Source: Pirellulales bacterium (GTDB lineage: Bacteria; Planctomycetota; Planctomycetia; Pirellulales; UBA1268). From it: a stretch of 64,000 nucleotides of DNA. Positions 61,201 to 64,000 of the stretch are shown here, piece after piece. Positions within the stretch are counted from its first letter, which is position 1. The number at the start of each line of letters is the position of its first letter. The stretch covers positions 17,659 through 81,658 of the forward strand of contig JAGYJY010000019.1 in the NCBI GenBank assembly GCA_018401745.1, read 5' to 3'. The position numbers and the translations under genes are program-made. The notes under the pieces are model-generated. The model ran no database searches. It was not told where the DNA came from and worked only from the letters and a program-made list of their open reading frames with translations.

Positions 61201-62829
61201 CAAATCAATGACAGCGGCGTGATCAACGTGACGGGCACGACGTTGCTCTCGACGACCGACAGCAACATCACGCTGGACGAGGCCAATCTCTTCGGCACGG
61301 TGAATGCGTCTGCTGGGACTGGGACGGTAACGCTCAACGACGCCGATTCGATCATCCTTGGCACGACGACTGCCGCTGAGCTCAACGTGACGGCCGTTGG
61401 CCAAATCAATGACAGCGGCGTGATCAACGTGACGGGCACGACGTTGCTCTCGACGACCGACAGCAACATCACGCTGGACGAGGCCAATCTCTTCGGCACG
61501 GTGAATGCGTCTGCTGGGACTGGGACGGTAACGCTCAACGACGCCGATTCGATCATCCTTGGCACGACGACTGCCGCTGAGCTCAACGTGACGGCCGTTG
61601 GCCAAATCAATGACAGCGGCGTGATCAACGTGACGGGCACGACGTTGCTCTCGACGACCGACAGCAACATCACGCTGGACGAGGCCAATCTCTTCGGCAC
61701 GGTGAATGCGTCTGCTGGGACTGGGACGGTAACGCTCAACGACGCCGATTCGATCATCCTTGGCACGACGACTGCCGCTGAGCTCAACGTGACGGCCGTT
61801 GGCCAAATCAATGACAGCGGCGTGATCAACGTGACGGGCACGACGTTGCTCTCGACGACCGACAGCAACATCACGCTGGACGAGGCCAATCTCTTCGGCA
61901 CGGTGAATGCGTCTGCTGGGACTGGGACGGTAACGCTCAACGACGCCGATTCGATCATCCTTGGCACGACGACTGCCGCTGAGCTCAACGTGACGGCCGT
62001 TGGCCAAATCAATGACAGCGGCGTGATCAACGTGACGGGCACGACGTTGCTCTCGACGACCGACAGCAACATCACGCTGGACGAGGCCAATCTCTTCGGC
62101 ACGGTGAATGCGTCTGCTGGGACTGGGACGGTAACGCTCAACGACTCAGCGGGCACGCTTGTTCTTGGCACGACGACCGCTGGCAACCTGAGCGTGACAG
62201 CGGTTGGAGCTGTGACAGACAGCGGTGTGATCAACGTGTCCGGCACGACAACGCTGAACTCAACCAGCGGAAATATCGATCTTGACAGCGCGAACGAACT
62301 GGGCACGGTTAACGCCAACGCCAGCGGGGCGATTACGCTCAATGACGCCACCGGACTGACGGTTTCGGGAATCACGACCTCCGGCGGCACAATCGACGTG
62401 ACTGCTGGTGGCAATCTGACGGTGTCGGGCGCTGTGAACGGCACTGGCCAGGAAGTGATTCTCGAAGGCACGAACGTCACGCTGAGTGCAGCTGTGACGG
62501 GTGCCAACGTGACGCTCGCGGCAACGGCTGGCGATCTTGCTCTGCAGAATCTGACGGTCACGACGGACCTCGACGCGACCGCGACGGGCAACATCACGCA
62601 GGTCGGAGCGTTGACGGCGAGCGGCACGACCACGCTGAACGCGACGGGCGGTTTCATCGACGTGAGCAACAGCACCAACGCCTTCGGCACGGTGAGTGCG
62701 AATGCGAGCGGTGCGATCACGATCGCCGACACTGATGCTTTGACGGTGTTGGTTGTTGACAGCACAAACAGCACGGTTTCCGTCGGAAGCAGGCGGGAAC
62801 CTGACAGTTGGGACGAGTGTTTCCGGTGA
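58216..62829 (+). CDS. Giant surface protein, repeat-bearing segment
   Basis: 1537 residues of beta-solenoid with consensus G-T-T-x-x-L-x-V-T-A. Sixteen 67-residue units occupy 59020-62146; the typical unit runs TGTTLLSTTDSNITLDEANL, FGTVNASAGTGTVTLNDADS, IILGTTTAAELNVTAVGQIN. Non-repeated solenoid flanks it. No lysine- or cysteine-rich part, few aromatic residues. The frame breaks near 62788 where one extra A turns V-G-A-G-G-N-L-T into V-G-S-R-R. Thr/Asn/Ala-rich Ca-binding-like filament or adhesin is the best guess. Confidence 0.85.
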   Translation: MPTARQTLTSTTDLSDVSVSAVGGTVVLSETDQINFLNASAAILNVTAGGDITDSGAINISTALELSAAGFDITLNTATNDFDLVLATGDNVTLVDANAIRFGATSAGNLTLTTGATVGQSSAVSVSGATVINAGSNVTLNDSGNDFGSFAVVMSTDNASITVRDQGDLVIGGVGGVGPIVPGRLEVTTGGNITQSGAIVNKLGSVFNAGGFDVTLNNASNVFFDAVNATGGSVTLRDQGVLVLGTTTAAELSVTAPSGITDSGVINVTGTTLLSTTNANITLDEANLFGTVNASAGTGTVTLNDADSIDLGTTTAAELNVTAVGQINDSGVINVTGTTLLSTTDSNITLDEANLFGTVNASAGTGTVTLNDADSIILGTTTAAELNVTAVGQINDSGVINVTGTTLLSTTDSNITLDEANLFGTVNASAGTGTVTLNDADSIDLGTTTAAELNVTAVGQINDSGVINVTGTTLLSTTDSNITLDEANLFGTVNASAGTGTVTLNDADSIILGTTTAAELNVTAVGQINDSGVINVTGTTLLSTTDSNITLDEANLFGTVNASAGTGTVTLNDADSIILGTTTAAELNVTAVGQINDSGVINVTGTTLLSTTDSNITLDEANLFGTVNASAGTGTVTLNDADSIILGTTTAAELNVTAVGQINDSGVINVTGTTLLSTTDSNITLDEANLFGTVNASAGTGTVTLNDADSIILGTTTAAELNVTAVGQINDSGVINVTGTTLLSTTDSNITLDEANLFGTVNASAGTGTVTLNDADSIILGTTTAAELNVTAVGQINDSGVINVTGTTLLSTTDSNITLDEANLFGTVNASAGTGTVTLNDADSIILGTTTAAELNVTAVGQINDSGVINVTGTTLLSTTDSNITLDEANLFGTVNASAGTGTVTLNDADSIILGTTTAAELNVTAVGQINDSGVINVTGTTLLSTTDSNITLDEANLFGTVNASAGTGTVTLNDADSIILGTTTAAELNVTAVGQINDSGVINVTGTTLLSTTDSNITLDEANLFGTVNASAGTGTVTLNDADSIILGTTTAAELNVTAVGQINDSGVINVTGTTLLSTTDSNITLDEANLFGTVNASAGTGTVTLNDADSIILGTTTAAELNVTAVGQINDSGVINVTGTTLLSTTDSNITLDEANLFGTVNASAGTGTVTLNDADSIILGTTTAAELNVTAVGQINDSGVINVTGTTLLSTTDSNITLDEANLFGTVNASAGTGTVTLNDADSIILGTTTAAELNVTAVGQINDSGVINVTGTTLLSTTDSNITLDEANLFGTVNASAGTGTVTLNDSAGTLVLGTTTAGNLSVTAVGAVTDSGVINVSGTTTLNSTSGNIDLDSANELGTVNANASGAITLNDATGLTVSGITTSGGTIDVTAGGNLTVSGAVNGTGQEVILEGTNVTLSAAVTGANVTLAATAGDLALQNLTVTTDLDATATGNITQVGALTASGTTTLNATGGFIDVSNSTNAFGTVSANASGAITIADTDALTVLVVDSTNSTVSVGSRREPDSWDECFR
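59020..62146 (+). repeat. 201-bp tandem repeat array, 16 units
   Basis: Units start at 59020 and every 201 bases to 62035; the last is partial. Units 4-15 appear identical base for base. Unit 1 differs most; units 1 and 3 carry GACCTG where others carry ATCCTT, and the first two have AACGTAACG for AACGTGACG. 201 is a multiple of three, so each unit adds 67 residues and no stop in any of several frames. Confidence 0.95.
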
Positions 62830-64000
62830 AGGCAACGTTCTGCTTGAGGGTACGAATGTAACGCTGATTGGCACTGTGACTTCCGACAGCGGGAACGTGA
62901 ACCTGACAGCGACGAGCGGCGACGTTACTGGCACTGGTTTGGTGAGCGGCAACATTGCGACGGTGACAGCGACAAGTGGTGACATTGATATCGATACGAA
63001 TGTTTTGACGCTTAACGCGACAGCGGCCGGCGCGATTACGCTCAACGACACCACCGGACTGACGGTTTCGGGAATCACGACCTCCGGCGGCACGATCAAC
63101 GTGACTGCGGGTGGCAATCTGACGGTGTCGGGCGCTGTGACTGGCACTGGCCAGGAAGTGATTCTTGAGGGCACGAACGTCACGCTTGGTGCGATGGTGA
63201 CGGGTGCCAACGTGACGCTGGAAGCAACGGCTGGGGATCTTGCTCTTCAGAATCTGACGGTCACGACGGACCTCGACGCGACCGCAACTGGCGACATCAC
63301 GCAGGTCGGGGCGTTGAGCTTGAGCAATGGCACGGCGACACTGGACTCGACGGGCGGCTCCATCACGTTGAACGACAGTTCAAACGATTTCGGCACTGTG
63401 GCTGCCAATGCCAGTGGCACGGTGACGCTTGTCGATACCAACAATATTGTTCTCGGCACAACGAGCGCGGCAACCCTCGATGTGACCGCGAATGGAACAA
63501 TCACAGACGTCGGCGTTATCAACGTGTCGGGAACGACGAATGTCAACACGTCTGCTGGCAATGCCGACATCACGCTCAATAGCAGCAGCAACGACTTCGG
63601 TACCGTTGTTGCGAACGCGGGCACCGGCTCGGTCACGCTTGTTGACGCCGATGGGGTGGACCTCGGTGCGACGACTGCAAGCAACCTGACCGTGACAGCG
63701 GGCGACGCGGTGAGTGACAGCGGCACGATCAGTGTGACCGCGACCACCAGCGTGAACACGTCGGCTGCGAATGCCGACATTGAACTGGATCAGGTCGGCA
63801 ATACCTACGGTGAGGCGGTGATGAACGCCGGCACCGGTAACGTGACGCTCGTTTCGAACGGTCAGTTGCTCGTTGGGGCTACGACCGCCGGCAACCTCAC
63901 GGTCACGGCCAACGGCCTGGTCGACGACTTTGGCGTGATTGCGGTGACCGGCACGACGAATGTGAACACCTCGCAGGGGAACGGCCTCATTCAACTCGAC
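62789..64000 (+). CDS. Giant surface protein, C-terminal continuation (cut by window end)
   Basis: In this frame AGGNLTVGTSVSGEGNVLLE begins directly after the indel and the solenoid continues to the last base with no stop, for example SGTTNVNTSAGNADITLNSS and TTAGNLTVTANGLVDDFGV. So the gene extends past the window. No anchor or autotransporter barrel is visible yet. Confidence 0.85.

Noticed and set aside
59020..62146. Repeat array as a CRISPR-like locus
   Set aside because: Units are 201 bp with no unique spacers and are in frame within a protein.
58710..62774. Very long minus-strand frames across the tandem array (also 58861-62007)
   Set aside because: They exist because a 201-bp unit lacking stops in several frames is repeated; they have no family resemblance and lie opposite a coherent beta-solenoid frame.

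Overview
The window is high-GC DNA from a planctomycete, most likely Pirellulales-like. The family evidence is a cluster of the planctomycete cytochrome modules (PSCyt1, DUF1549/DUF1553, DUF1501, and beta-propeller/HEAT proteins with a C-terminal CxxCH domain), a ThuA-propeller-HEAT-cytochrome fusion, and a secreted protease carrying a variant of the LEPRxLLSA motif seen near the N-termini of large planctomycete surface proteins. No rRNA, tRNA or CRISPR array was recognised.

Layout. 1-6.2 kb: a planctomycete cytochrome operon (frameshifted propeller protein, DUF1549/DUF1553 protein, Tat-exported DUF1501 protein). 6.2-10.1 kb: a baeRF protein, a PatB/MalY-type lyase and an FKBP, with several structured repeat elements between them. 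10.1-15.7 kb, minus strand: ThuA fusion protein and a Gfo/Idh/MocA oxidoreductase. 15.9-22.8 kb: a cysteine desulfurase and the replication cluster dnaA-like, dnaN, dciA-like (DUF721), gyrB. The dnaA-like gene keeps the DNA-binding domain but has no recognisable P-loop, and the dnaA-dnaN gap holds 12-bp iterons and an A/G-rich tract. 22.8-28.5 kb: pgk and a four-gene group-3-type [NiFe] hydrogenase, whose large subunit is frameshifted exactly at its C-terminal nickel-binding motif. 28.8-35.1 kb: B12-dependent ribonucleotide reductase (minus strand), a divergent Fur-family regulator, deoC, a desaturase and hemP. 35.3-38.1 kb: a PhoD-type phosphatase and a lower-GC secreted protein.

38.4-40.4 kb is an accessory patch: an intact YefM-YoeB pair plus truncated toxin, antitoxin and nucleotidyltransferase genes abutting one another. 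40.5-46.1 kb, minus strand: an OmpR-type two-component system followed by a subtilisin-like surface protease. Between them lies an array of six TTCATG-like motifs at exact 11-bp spacing, a plausible operator for that response regulator. 46.2-49.6 kb: an OxyR-like LysR regulator divergent from an exported KatG, with a 19-bp palindrome and a good promoter between them. 49.7-55.6 kb: vapB with a truncated vapC, a DCC-family protein, a MORN-type repeat protein, small membrane proteins, dgkA, a PQQ-propeller protein, a PrxQ peroxiredoxin and a winged-helix protein. 56.4 kb to the end: a giant repetitive surface protein with sixteen 201-bp tandem units, twelve of them apparently identical, continuing past the window.

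Caution: at least seven genes or gene segments are split by single-base frame changes (near 1979, 28443, 41090, 45774, 51203, 58040-58250 and 62788). Several sit in short homopolymers and in genes whose downstream frame is otherwise well conserved, so sequencing or assembly indels are at least as likely as real pseudogenes. Coordinates and counts were worked out by eye, without database searches.
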